NCBI RefSeq assembly: GCF_029203305.1
Contig: NC_089461.1
Location: forward strand, 868,001-932,000
DNA length: 64,000 nucleotides
DNA from: Yamadazyma tenuis
Lineage: Eukaryota; Ascomycota; Pichiomycetes; Serinales; Debaryomycetaceae
Reading direction: 5' to 3'
The notes beneath the pieces were generated by a model that worked only from the letters and a program-made list of their open reading frames with translations, did no database searches and was not told where the DNA came from. Shown one piece after another: positions 1-8,667 of the stretch (position 1 is the first letter of the stretch; each line of letters opens with the position of its first letter). Made by a program: the position numbers and the translations under genes.

Positions 1-702
1 TATTTAATCCCATTGGGAGGGTTTTGGAGAGAAGCTCATTCCTTGGCATCGAAATTAAAGGTTCTGTTTCCTTATGAGCGAGGAGTGACTATTGGTGAGT
101 TGTTTTCGACCGATAGGTACCAAGGAGTCGCGGAGGTTGTACAAGGATGCCTCAAGTGGGATCCAGACACAAGGTCAGATGCGAAAGCCTTAAGTTCAAT
201 GAAATACTTCAAAGGCACTTGCACCTATGAGCTGTACAGGCCTTCGACCCACTTTCGTCAAAATAATCACAACCTTTTCTCGGCCGGAAACTACGGTTCA
301 AACAGCTGCAAAGTAATCAAACCCAAATATCTTTACACAGATTTCTATGATGGGTACGAAGGCCAGTTTATGGGTTTCAACCTGCCCTTGCTTCCTTTTC
401 GCAACCGTTCGTATTTAAGCAAACCCACCACGGAGTTGTTGGACGAAGATCACGATGAGAATGTATATGACCCAGAAGTCCTGGTTGACGTGGAAATCGA
501 CGAAGAGTACTTTGATTCGGATGCGTACGACTCTGACCGGTTAGAAAAGCTCTTATCCAATGCCGACAATGAGAACGAGAACAGTTATCACTGGAATGGC
601 CCCGCGGAAGACATGATCCCCAAACTCCATCGGCACCATACTAGAACTAAGACCCCGTTTCACTCGAAAGACCAGTTTCTCAAGGTCCCCAATTGTGGCT
701 AA
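1..702 (+). CDS. C-terminal part of an Ime2/RCK-like serine/threonine protein kinase (5' end outside window)
   Basis: The frame is open from base 1, so the start and most of the kinase domain lie upstream of the window. What remains begins in the kinase C-lobe: GGFWREA, then LASKL, FPYERG and a CLKWDP..R segment followed by KYFKGT. This matches the end of the catalytic domain in the Ime2/MAK/RCK branch of CMGC kinases, where a WDP..R motif precedes the last helix. After it comes an acidic tail (about residues 145-180, rich in Asp/Glu) and a basic His/Arg patch near the C-terminus. In yeasts Ime2 drives meiosis and, in Candida relatives, morphogenesis. The family call rests on about 70 residues, so another RCK-like or CDK-like kinase is possible. 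Confidence 0.6.
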   Translation, partial: YLIPLGGFWREAHSLASKLKVLFPYERGVTIGELFSTDRYQGVAEVVQGCLKWDPDTRSDAKALSSMKYFKGTCTYELYRPSTHFRQNNHNLFSAGNYGSNSCKVIKPKYLYTDFYDGYEGQFMGFNLPLLPFRNRSYLSKPTTELLDEDHDENVYDPEVLVDVEIDEEYFDSDAYDSDRLEKLLSNADNENENSYHWNGPAEDMIPKLHRHHTRTKTPFHSKDQFLKVPNCG

Positions 703-817
703 TATGTGTACTTATATTATTGTCTTAAATGTAATGTGAAAGAAACCCTCACCTGCGCGCAGCACCCCACAAAATATAATCTCCACCATAAGCGTACATC
801 TTCACAACTCCATAAAA

Positions 818-1768
818 ATGTGTATTTTGTTGGCAAGCACCGAAAGCCCCGACTACCCGTTCATTCTATTGTCTAACAGAGACGAGTATTTCCGCCGGCC
901 CACCGAAAATGCCCGGTTCCGGCCCCTCAGTAACAGACACATATTATCACCTGCTGACTTGGGACGAGCAGAGCATGGAACCTGGATAGGAGTCGATACC
1001 ACCGGTAAACTCGCAGTTCTTGTCAATTACCGGGAAAGTGATGATCTCAACGTCATCAGTGAAGTGTCTCGAGGAATTATTCCGGTTGACTATCTTTCCA
1101 GTGACTTGTCCGATGAGGAGTGGTATGATAACCTCGAGAAATCTTTGGCTTTACGAATCGTGGGGAAAAAAGTGGATTCCATTCCGCTCAGAAGAGTAGG
1201 CGGATTCTCGCTTCTCTACGGTCAACTCAAGTTGAATGACCTGGGGAAGATCAACAAATTAAACATCATCAGCAATAGAGGTGATAAGGGAACCGTCTTT
1301 GATTTTGATTCACCTCCAGACCATTTCCACTCTAATGACACGACCATTGGACTCTCCAACTCTCTCTTCTACGAGCCGTGGAACAAGGTCCATTTGGGCC
1401 GCCGGGCATTACATGAAGTTATAAATAAGTCAACAGAACAACACTACACCCAACAACAGCTCGTGGAAGAGCTCTTCAAAGTGCTTTCAACAAACTCCTA
1501 CGACCAGTCGTTTGCAAACAAGTCCATGAAAGACAAGCTTCTCGGATTAAGAGATACAATCTGTGTACCTCCGTTAGAAACTCAGTTTACTGACAAAGAG
1601 TTGAACGACACCATTGGTAAATACTATGGGACCCGGACCCAAACAATCATTTTGTTGGATAAGCATGGGGTGTTGCACTATTATGAAAAAGTTCTTTACT
1701 CCAGTGACGATTTGGCTGCACCAGGCCTGGGGTACCAACACTTCACGGTGAACGTCGCAAAGCAATAA
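818..1768 (+). CDS. TANGO2/NRDE family protein
   Basis: A 316-residue protein that begins MCILL and carries the family-defining NRDE motif at residues 20-23, followed by EYFRRP and a GTWIGV segment near residue 65. The nucleophile-like Cys2 directly after the start Met is typical of the family. S. cerevisiae YGR127W and human TANGO2 are the expected relatives. Human TANGO2 is linked to Golgi organisation and mitochondrial/heme or lipid metabolism, but the biochemical role is not settled. The ATG is the first in frame and about 115 bp after the kinase stop codon. No signal peptide or membrane helix is visible. Confidence 0.85.
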   Translation: MCILLASTESPDYPFILLSNRDEYFRRPTENARFRPLSNRHILSPADLGRAEHGTWIGVDTTGKLAVLVNYRESDDLNVISEVSRGIIPVDYLSSDLSDEEWYDNLEKSLALRIVGKKVDSIPLRRVGGFSLLYGQLKLNDLGKINKLNIISNRGDKGTVFDFDSPPDHFHSNDTTIGLSNSLFYEPWNKVHLGRRALHEVINKSTEQHYTQQQLVEELFKVLSTNSYDQSFANKSMKDKLLGLRDTICVPPLETQFTDKELNDTIGKYYGTRTQTIILLDKHGVLHYYEKVLYSSDDLAAPGLGYQHFTVNVAKQ

Positions 1769-1843
1769 CAATTAGCTTCAAGGCTTTGAGCGCGAAGTCT
1801 TGAAGGAAAATAGAGTATAGAAGATATATCAAATTAATACAAG

Positions 1844-2830
1844 ATGAGCCTTGAAACTTTAGAGGAGTATCCATTGACCAGTGTGTACCGCAAGCCTGCG
1901 CTCAAGCCACTGGCTGTACCTGAATTGTTGATTTTCATTCCTGGGAATCCCGGGTTGGTCGAGTACTACATCACCTACTTAGAGTTGATCCAGCAGGCGC
2001 ATCCTACGTTTGAAATATACTGTATTTCCCATGCGGGCTACCAAACTACAGGCGACTACGTGAAGGAAGGATCCAAGAAGTATCCGGTTTACTCGTTGGA
2101 TTTCCAAGTCAAGCACAAGTGCAAAATAATTAATGACATTCTTCATCAAAAGGGAGGTAAGGCCAATTTGTATATAATGGCCCATTCGGTGGGGGCATTC
2201 ATTGTACAAAGGGTGTTGAAGATATTGGAGGCAAACAGGGATGTCCTCGTCAAGTTTGTGGGTTTGATATGTCCTACGGTGATAAACATAAAAGAGTCGA
2301 CTTCGGGTCAAGTATTGCTGAAGCTACTGACGTACTTACCATTGGTTCAATTGGGGTTGGTTTTCAGTTACGTCCTCGGTTTTTTGTTCAGCAACAATGC
2401 TATCAAGTGGATGTTTCGGAATTTTGTGTTTTCAAGTCCTAAAAGTGCTACTCGGAATGCTGCAGAGGCATTGGAAAACTCAGTATCTGCGTCCGTGAAG
2501 TTGGTTACCTCGGGTCGAATTGTCAAACAAACGTTGACAATGGCAATTGAAGAAATGGAAATGATTTTGGAAGATGATGAGCTCAATGACTGGTTTTTTC
2601 AGGAGTTATCGGCTCAAGGGACCAAGATATGGACATATTTTGCATTCACTGATCATTGGGTGCATGATAACACTAGAAATTACATCTTGTCAAAGTACCA
2701 CGACGAGTCAAATCCCAACCTTTCGTTTGAATTGGGAGATGTAGACGATGGGATTACACACAGTTTCTGTGTAGACCAGAGTGAAGAGTTCGCAGAAATC
2801 ACTTTGAAGATGATGAACCAGTTTTTGTAG
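1844..2830 (+). CDS. Lipid-droplet-associated serine hydrolase (LDAH family)
   Basis: A 328-residue alpha/beta hydrolase. An oxyanion-side FIPGNPG motif lies at residues 31-37 and a nucleophile elbow AHSVG has its serine at residue 115. A histidine in a THSFC context near residue 305 is the likely catalytic base. A hydrophobic stretch around residues 155-185 could be the membrane or droplet hairpin. This pattern is that of the LDAH (C2orf43) family; S. cerevisiae YPR147C is the expected relative, a droplet protein with triglyceride-lipase or esterase activity. The gene lies 75 bp after the TANGO2-like gene on the same strand. Confidence 0.8.
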   Translation: MSLETLEEYPLTSVYRKPALKPLAVPELLIFIPGNPGLVEYYITYLELIQQAHPTFEIYCISHAGYQTTGDYVKEGSKKYPVYSLDFQVKHKCKIINDILHQKGGKANLYIMAHSVGAFIVQRVLKILEANRDVLVKFVGLICPTVINIKESTSGQVLLKLLTYLPLVQLGLVFSYVLGFLFSNNAIKWMFRNFVFSSPKSATRNAAEALENSVSASVKLVTSGRIVKQTLTMAIEEMEMILEDDELNDWFFQELSAQGTKIWTYFAFTDHWVHDNTRNYILSKYHDESNPNLSFELGDVDDGITHSFCVDQSEEFAEITLKMMNQFL

Positions 2831-2977
2831 GGTATTTATAGAATGTTGTTGAACAGAGATGCGTTGCTGTTATCTAAACCTAGTTGCGATTTAGATACTT
2901 TCTTGCAGCCAAGCGATGCGATGGACCAAAAACAATTTAAAAATGCGAAGAGATAAAAAAACTTCTTTACCACTACT

Positions 2978-3985
2978 ATGTCTGCCACTGATAAAGCATC
3001 ATTGGCGTTCACTGAACAACATTACTTCTCCTCGTATGACCATTTCGGAATCCACGAAGAGATGTTAAAGGACACCTCCAGAACCTTGTCGTACCGGTCC
3101 GCCATGTACAAAAACAGACATCTTTTCAAGGACAAAATCGTCTTGGATGTGGGATGCGGTACCGGTATTTTATCGATGTTTGCCTCCAAGGCCGGTGCCA
3201 AACACGTCTACGCCGTCGACATGTCCAACATCATTGGCAAGGCCAAGGAGATCGTCGAGTTGAACGGATTTGCTGACAAAATCACCTTGATGCAAGGAAA
3301 ATTGGAAGATATCACCTTGCCAGTGGAAAAAGTCGACATAATAGTATCCGAATGGATGGGATATTTCTTGTTGTATGAATCCATGTTGGACACTGTTTTG
3401 TATGCCAGAGACAAGTACTTGGTCGAAGGTGGGTTGATTTTACCCGACAAGTGTTCTATGCACATTGCTGGTATCGAGGACGGTGAGTACAAGGATGAGA
3501 AAATCAACTATTGGAACGACGTGTATGGCTTCGACTACAGCCCATTCATCAAGGTCGCTATGGTCGAGCCCTTGGTCGACACTGTCAACAAGAACTCGTT
3601 GATCACCAGCTCGCACGAGTTCTTTCAATTCGATATAAATAAGGTGTCTAAAGACGACTTGACGTTCTCCAGAACCTTTAAGTTACACCCCACCGCCAAC
3701 GAATTCTGCCACGCCTTCATCGTGTGGTTTGACTGTGACTTCCCCGGTTCCGAGAAAGTCTCGTTGAAAACTGGCCCTATGGACCACTACACTCACTGGA
3801 AACAAACTGTTTTCTACATGGACCAGGTGTTGAATGTCAAGGAATCTGACACCATCAAAGGTACTATTTCCGCGCGGCCCAACTCCACTAATCCCCGTGA
3901 AATCGATATTGAAATTTCATGGGAGTTGGTCACTACTGACAAGTCCAGACATCAAGTGGGTAAGTACAACTATTTCATGCGTTAA
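2978..3985 (+). CDS. HMT1: Protein arginine N-methyltransferase 1 (type I PRMT)
   Basis: A 335-residue protein collinear with yeast Hmt1/PRMT1. The SAM-binding motif VLDVGCGTG is at residues 55-63. The double-E loop SEWMGYFLLYE gives catalytic Glu125 and Glu134, and the THW loop occurs as YTHWKQ in the C-terminal barrel. Hmt1 makes asymmetric dimethylarginine on nuclear RNA-binding proteins such as Npl3 and affects mRNP export and silencing. The ATG follows an A-rich leader. The upstream region (about 2905-2935) holds GCGATG repeats similar to part of the PAC ribosome-biogenesis motif. All key residues are present. Confidence 0.96.
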   Translation: MSATDKASLAFTEQHYFSSYDHFGIHEEMLKDTSRTLSYRSAMYKNRHLFKDKIVLDVGCGTGILSMFASKAGAKHVYAVDMSNIIGKAKEIVELNGFADKITLMQGKLEDITLPVEKVDIIVSEWMGYFLLYESMLDTVLYARDKYLVEGGLILPDKCSMHIAGIEDGEYKDEKINYWNDVYGFDYSPFIKVAMVEPLVDTVNKNSLITSSHEFFQFDINKVSKDDLTFSRTFKLHPTANEFCHAFIVWFDCDFPGSEKVSLKTGPMDHYTHWKQTVFYMDQVLNVKESDTIKGTISARPNSTNPREIDIEISWELVTTDKSRHQVGKYNYFMR

Positions 3986-4101
3986 TTTCACTATATTCGC
4001 CGTGACTCGGCCGCAGTTATGAGTGTGACGTCTTTTTTTACCTCCATAGATAATTGATAATCAAGTCATTCGCAATGCGAGCATAAATTCCGTGCGTTTG
4101 T

Positions 4102-4557
4102 ATGTACCGACTCCTAGCCACCCGATTTTTCAAGACCCCCACCACCCGATATTTTGCTAGAAACATGTCAAAATCAGAACAAGAATGGAGAGCGTTGCTC
4201 TCACCCGAACAATTTAGAGTCTTGCGCCAGAATGGTACTGAGGCTCCCGGTACTGGAGAGTACATCAAGACTCCATCCGACACCAATGCCATTTATACGT
4301 GTGCTGGGTGTGGCAACCCGCTCTACGAAGCCTCCACGCAATTTGATGCCCACTGTGGATGGCCTGCGTTCTACACAGCGATTGCGGGATCCATTGTCAC
4401 CAATGTTGATGCTAGTCTTGGAACTATTAGAGAAGAGATGAGATGTGCCAAGTGCGACGGGCATTTAGGCCATATCTTCAAGGGAGAGGGCTACAACACG
4501 CCTACGGATGCCAGACACTGTGTGAACAGTGTGTGTTTGAAGCTAGAAAAGAAGTAG
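4102..4557 (+). CDS. MXR2: Methionine-R-sulfoxide reductase (MsrB), probably mitochondrial
   Basis: A 151-residue MsrB domain. Zinc ligands Cys67, Cys70, Cys115 and Cys118 are in two CxxC pairs, and the catalytic Cys140 is in RHCVNS. The first about 21 residues are rich in Arg, Thr and Phe with no acidic residue, as expected for a mitochondrial presequence. A second in-frame ATG at 4165 (MSKSEQEW) would give a form without it, so dual localisation by alternative start is possible. The enzyme reduces methionine-R-sulfoxide after oxidative damage. The gene is convergent with TSC13. Confidence 0.93.
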   Translation: MYRLLATRFFKTPTTRYFARNMSKSEQEWRALLSPEQFRVLRQNGTEAPGTGEYIKTPSDTNAIYTCAGCGNPLYEASTQFDAHCGWPAFYTAIAGSIVTNVDASLGTIREEMRCAKCDGHLGHIFKGEGYNTPTDARHCVNSVCLKLEKK

Positions 4558-4686
4558 GACAAATAAGTATAAATATACTAAGATGTAGATATAACTAGGA
4601 TATGAAAAACAGCCACTAGGTAGCAATAGATAATAGCATACTTAGCCATAGATATGAACAACAGCCATTACACCCATATGAGTCAC

Positions 4687-5628
4687 TCAGAGGAGGTACG
4701 GGATCATCACCTTTCGGTTCAACTTCCGGTACTCATTACCAAATGTCTTCAAGTACCGCTTGTGCTTACCAACAGCCCACACATACATCTGCACTCCCCC
4801 CACAAGAATAAACACAAAGTAGCTCCAGTTTCCACTCATTACCCCCAACGTCAAGAACGCCATCACCTCAAAAAAGTAGTTGGGGCAAGTCACCCAGTTG
4901 AACCCAAATCCGTACGGGATCTGGTAGTTCTTGGGGTCTCTTTCTCTGATCAAACTCAAGTTTCTGTGGGTAACATAGTTGGCCCCCTCAAAGAACACGA
5001 ATACCAAACTCAACAAAATCACCCAATCTGCCAGCAAGTCGTTCGTTCTGAATAACAAGCGAACAATTGGATTCTTGGAGTGATGGAGGAATGGCGGACC
5101 ATACACGAACACGCTGCACATCACTCCGTTCAACAACCAGTAATGCCCACAGTTCTTAAAAATGTTCAGAACCGGCATTGTGGCATTCGAAAACTTGTGT
5201 ACAAACAACGTCTCGTACTCTCTCTTGGTGAAATGAAGCAAACTCAAGTTGTACAACACAAGCTGGGTGGTTGTAATCTTGAAATCACCAAAAAAACTTC
5301 TGAATCCATAAAAAAACACAGAGTGGAGCACAATTGGTCCCAAGTACTCGACCAAGTATACCCCTCTCCATGAGATTTGAGGCCCCAAGTCCTTCACTTG
5401 CAATTCGGTGTCTCCGGTTATGTTGTAAACCTTCAATTGCTTGTTGATCTCCAAAGGCACTCGTTTGCCATCTTGCTCAACCGTCAATCTGATTCGGTTC
5501 TTGGTCAAGCCACTTTCCTTTGAAATTAACTCAATAACATCGTTAGTGAATGAGATTGGTGAAAACTCGTCGGTGGAAACACTCTTGATGCTTTTAGATC
5601 TGCTTTTGATATCTAATTGTAAGCTCAT
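4687..5628 (-). CDS. TSC13: Very-long-chain enoyl-CoA reductase, ER membrane
   Basis: A 313-residue steroid-5-alpha-reductase-fold protein. It has an N-terminal ubiquitin-like segment (about residues 1-75), several hydrophobic helices, and the C-terminal signature PYGFGFNWVTCPNYFFE, which also contains a likely catalytic region. It ends KVMIPYLL, close to the usual end of Tsc13. The enzyme performs the last reduction of the ER fatty-acid elongation cycle that feeds sphingolipids. I chose the ATG at 5626-5628 (MSLQLDIK). The frame stays open upstream to 5700 but only from a non-ATG codon. Fewer than 140 bp separate it from the divergent peptidase gene at 5762. Confidence 0.94.
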   Translation of the reverse strand: MSLQLDIKSRSKSIKSVSTDEFSPISFTNDVIELISKESGLTKNRIRLTVEQDGKRVPLEINKQLKVYNITGDTELQVKDLGPQISWRGVYLVEYLGPIVLHSVFFYGFRSFFGDFKITTTQLVLYNLSLLHFTKREYETLFVHKFSNATMPVLNIFKNCGHYWLLNGVMCSVFVYGPPFLHHSKNPIVRLLFRTNDLLADWVILLSLVFVFFEGANYVTHRNLSLIRERDPKNYQIPYGFGFNWVTCPNYFFEVMAFLTLGVMSGNWSYFVFILVGGVQMYVWAVGKHKRYLKTFGNEYRKLNRKVMIPYLL

Positions 5629-5761
5629 ACTAGTTCTGGGTTTGTTGGGAAAGATTCCAATGCGCAAAAAAAAGACGTGAACGCGGGTGCGGCTTGGCAA
5701 TCACATTCTACTCCACCACATCTCACCTATAGTAAGGGGCAGTTGTAATTGATCAGCCTTA

Positions 5762-8479
5762 ATGACCAGAAACCCTCCAGTGGAAGAGTACGAGATGACT
5801 GACAACCTCTTGAGTGCAGACATCTCGGGGTCTGCGTCAGTCGATACTCCTACTGGCCCTGAGGCTGAATCTGATTCAGACCAAGACAGTGTCACATCCA
5901 CGATCTTTGATCAATTGGCATCCACCAGCGACGAAACTGACTTCCACAACGACGAGGTGTTCCAAACAGTGTTACAGCAGTACAAGGGGGTTACTAAAAG
6001 TCCAAAAATGTGTCTAATAATATCTGGTATTGGATTTCTTGTGTGGGTAGTATCTCTTATTGTGTACGCCAACGTTAGCGTCAGCGACATTACTTCCAAG
6101 TGGAAGTGGCAGACAACCGTCCAAATGAGCGGCTTCAATGTCACCCTAAGTCCGTACAGCCCCCAGCGGAAAAACCTTACCATGACAAGTATGAGAAATG
6201 GAGATGTGTTGCCAACGTTCAAATATGTTCGATGGTTGAACAGAGACCAATATCCCACCTCCAAGTCCGGGGCCGGCTACTTCATGACAAGAGGTCCCAA
6301 AGGGAGCTACGTGCTCCAGAACCAGAAGACGGCCGAAACCGATATGTTCATTGAAAACATCCAGTTTGCCTATGAGAATAACTTCTTCTACGTTGAAGAT
6401 GTGATTCTAAATCCTGCCAGACCCATCAATGATCCGCTGGCCTATCATGTGTTAGTGACCGACTCGGTTCGCCAATGGAGGCACCTGTCGTTTGCGCTAT
6501 ACTGGCTTTACCGACCTGCTACCGATGAGTATATTCCCATTCAGCCTGCGAATCTTGTGCAATCCCGTTCGCTAATAAAACTACACTTTGTAGAGTTCAG
6601 TCCCGATGGACAGAAGGTCTTGTTTGGTGTCAACCATGACCTTTATGTGTATACCTTGGAGACCAAGGAAATCACAACCATAACCAATGATGGTTCTCCA
6701 GATATCTTCAATGGGAAGCCCGACTGGGTATATGAGGAGGAGATTCTAAGCTCAGACAGATCCGTCTGGTGGTCTCCAGATAGTGAAAACATTGTGTACT
6801 CATGTATCAACAATACGGGTGTTTTTGAGTATGAAATCGATTATTATGTTAAAGATGCAAATGACATTGGAATGACTTATAGCCTTGAATCCGAGCACAA
6901 ACTTAACGGGGTAAGCCAGTACCCTATCAAGAAGAACTATAAGTACCCCAAACCAGGAACGACAAACCCTGTGTTAGGCCTCAAAAACTTCAATTTCAAA
7001 CTGCAGAAGCACACAATTCTTAAACCTCGATCGCAGTGGTCAGACTTTATTCTTTATGATGCTCTGTGGATCGATAATGATCACTTCCTCGTTAAGATCT
7101 CCGACCGAACCAGCTCAATACAATCCAAACAGGTTTTGACAATCTCCACCAATAAGTTCAAGGAAATAGATGAGGTCGATGCGGCAATTGGATTTGGAGG
7201 CTGGTACGACAAGTATTCTACCATTGTTCCTGTCAACGGTGGATACCTTGACAAAATCGTCCACAAAAACAGGACCCACTTGGCGTTCTATGAGACTCCC
7301 TTGGCCAGAGCTCCAAGAATGCTCACATCTTCTTCTACCTGGGATGTACTTGATCTGGCACCCGTGGTATATAACGCCAACGAACAGCAGGTTTACACTT
7401 TGGCCAACATTAAAGGATCAATGGACGTGCATTTAATCGGTGTGACATTAGACTCCAAAGTGGAGTTCGTGCTTGGTAACGACAAAGAAGGAAAATATTC
7501 CTTCACTAGCGATAGGGATGGCCAATATATTCTATTGGAGTATGGGGGTCCCGAAATACCGTACCAGAAGATCATAAGCACGGGAGACCTCAACGTACAT
7601 GACAACATGAACGACTACTTATCAGAGGTGAAGATGGTGAGTTTTTATGACGACACCAAAAAAGCCGTTGATCTGTACAACTTGCCAACCAAGGTCTTCA
7701 GGACCATTCAAGTGAACCATGTACCTATTAATGTCTTGGAGATCCTTCCCCCCAACTTCAACCCTAAGAGAAAATACCCATTATTAGTTAACGCATATGG
7801 AGGACCCGGGTCCCAATCTGTCACCAAGAACTATGAGGTTGGCTTTGAAGAAGTGGTGAGCTGCCAGCTAGACGCTATTGTGTTGAAGATTGATCCAAGA
7901 GGAACAGACGGATATGGCTGGGAAACCAAGACTTATGGATTGAAGCATATTGGACATTGGGAGCCTAAAGATATTATTACTCTTACCTCGGAGTATATCC
8001 ACAAGAACAAATTGGCAATTGACAAAGAAGCGGTTGCAATTTGGGGATGGTCATACGGAGGGTTTACTACGTTGAAGACCCTTGAAACCGACAAGGGCAA
8101 GACGTTTAAGTATGGGATGGCTGTTGCTCCCGTTACTAACTTCCTCTTCTACAACTCATTTTATACCGAAAGGTATATGAAGTCACCCAAAGACAATCAA
8201 AACTACTTGACTGAATCATTGATATCAGACTATTCTGCTTTCAAATCACTCAACAGGTTTTTAATCATGCATGGTACAGCCGACGATAATGTCCATATTC
8301 AGAACCTGCTTTGGCTTCTAGACAAGTTTAACTCCAACGGAACAGAAAACTACGATGTTCATTTCTTCACTGATAATGACCACGGAATTAGCTTTCATAA
8401 TTCAGATGTCATCGTGTACGATAAGCTCTTTCATTGGGTACAAGATGCATTTTCGGGTAAGTTCATAGATTTTGTGTAA
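5762..8479 (+). CDS. STE13: Dipeptidyl aminopeptidase, DPP IV family (Ste13/Dap2 type)
   Basis: A 905-residue type II membrane protein: a cytosolic tail of about 83 acidic residues, one helix at about 84-105, then a lumenal beta-propeller and an S9 peptidase domain. The catalytic triad is visible: Ser764 in GWSYGG, Asp841 in HGTADDNVH and His874 in NDHG. Such enzymes trim X-Ala/X-Pro dipeptides after Kex2 cleavage (Ste13, late Golgi) or act in the vacuole (Dap2). The long cytosolic tail is more like Ste13 than Dap2, whose tail is short, but I do not see an exact FxFxD Golgi-retention motif, so the Ste13/Dap2 choice is inference. An in-frame CTG at 8306-8308 falls where human DPP4 has Ser. Confidence 0.85.
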   Translation: MTRNPPVEEYEMTDNLLSADISGSASVDTPTGPEAESDSDQDSVTSTIFDQLASTSDETDFHNDEVFQTVLQQYKGVTKSPKMCLIISGIGFLVWVVSLIVYANVSVSDITSKWKWQTTVQMSGFNVTLSPYSPQRKNLTMTSMRNGDVLPTFKYVRWLNRDQYPTSKSGAGYFMTRGPKGSYVLQNQKTAETDMFIENIQFAYENNFFYVEDVILNPARPINDPLAYHVLVTDSVRQWRHLSFALYWLYRPATDEYIPIQPANLVQSRSLIKLHFVEFSPDGQKVLFGVNHDLYVYTLETKEITTITNDGSPDIFNGKPDWVYEEEILSSDRSVWWSPDSENIVYSCINNTGVFEYEIDYYVKDANDIGMTYSLESEHKLNGVSQYPIKKNYKYPKPGTTNPVLGLKNFNFKLQKHTILKPRSQWSDFILYDALWIDNDHFLVKISDRTSSIQSKQVLTISTNKFKEIDEVDAAIGFGGWYDKYSTIVPVNGGYLDKIVHKNRTHLAFYETPLARAPRMLTSSSTWDVLDLAPVVYNANEQQVYTLANIKGSMDVHLIGVTLDSKVEFVLGNDKEGKYSFTSDRDGQYILLEYGGPEIPYQKIISTGDLNVHDNMNDYLSEVKMVSFYDDTKKAVDLYNLPTKVFRTIQVNHVPINVLEILPPNFNPKRKYPLLVNAYGGPGSQSVTKNYEVGFEEVVSCQLDAIVLKIDPRGTDGYGWETKTYGLKHIGHWEPKDIITLTSEYIHKNKLAIDKEAVAIWGWSYGGFTTLKTLETDKGKTFKYGMAVAPVTNFLFYNSFYTERYMKSPKDNQNYLTESLISDYSAFKSLNRFLIMHGTADDNVHIQNLLWLLDKFNSNGTENYDVHFFTDNDHGISFHNSDVIVYDKLFHWVQDAFSGKFIDFV

Positions 8480-8613
8480 ATAGGTGATGGGGGTTTTGTA
8501 TAAATATATTAAAGGTTTTAATCTATCCAAGAGTATTATCTGAGCGTGTGAAAGAAGCTGATTATTTCAGTTTGTTCAAATGGTATTATCTCATCTCTAT
8601 ATCATCGCGAAGT

Positions 8614-8638
8614 CTCATCGCGTTTTAAAAAAAAATTT
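8614..8638 (+). promoter_or_regulatory. PAC and RRPE-like motifs before NOC2
   Basis: CTCATCGC at 8614-8621 is an exact PAC element, and AAAAATTT at 8631-8638 matches the core of the RRPE. They lie 30-54 bp before the NOC2 ATG, a little close for a promoter site. In yeasts these two motifs together mark ribosome-biogenesis genes (Dot6/Tod6 and Stb3 binding). Confidence 0.6.
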
Positions 8639-8667
8639 ATATAGTATCTTCATCATCTATAACCATC

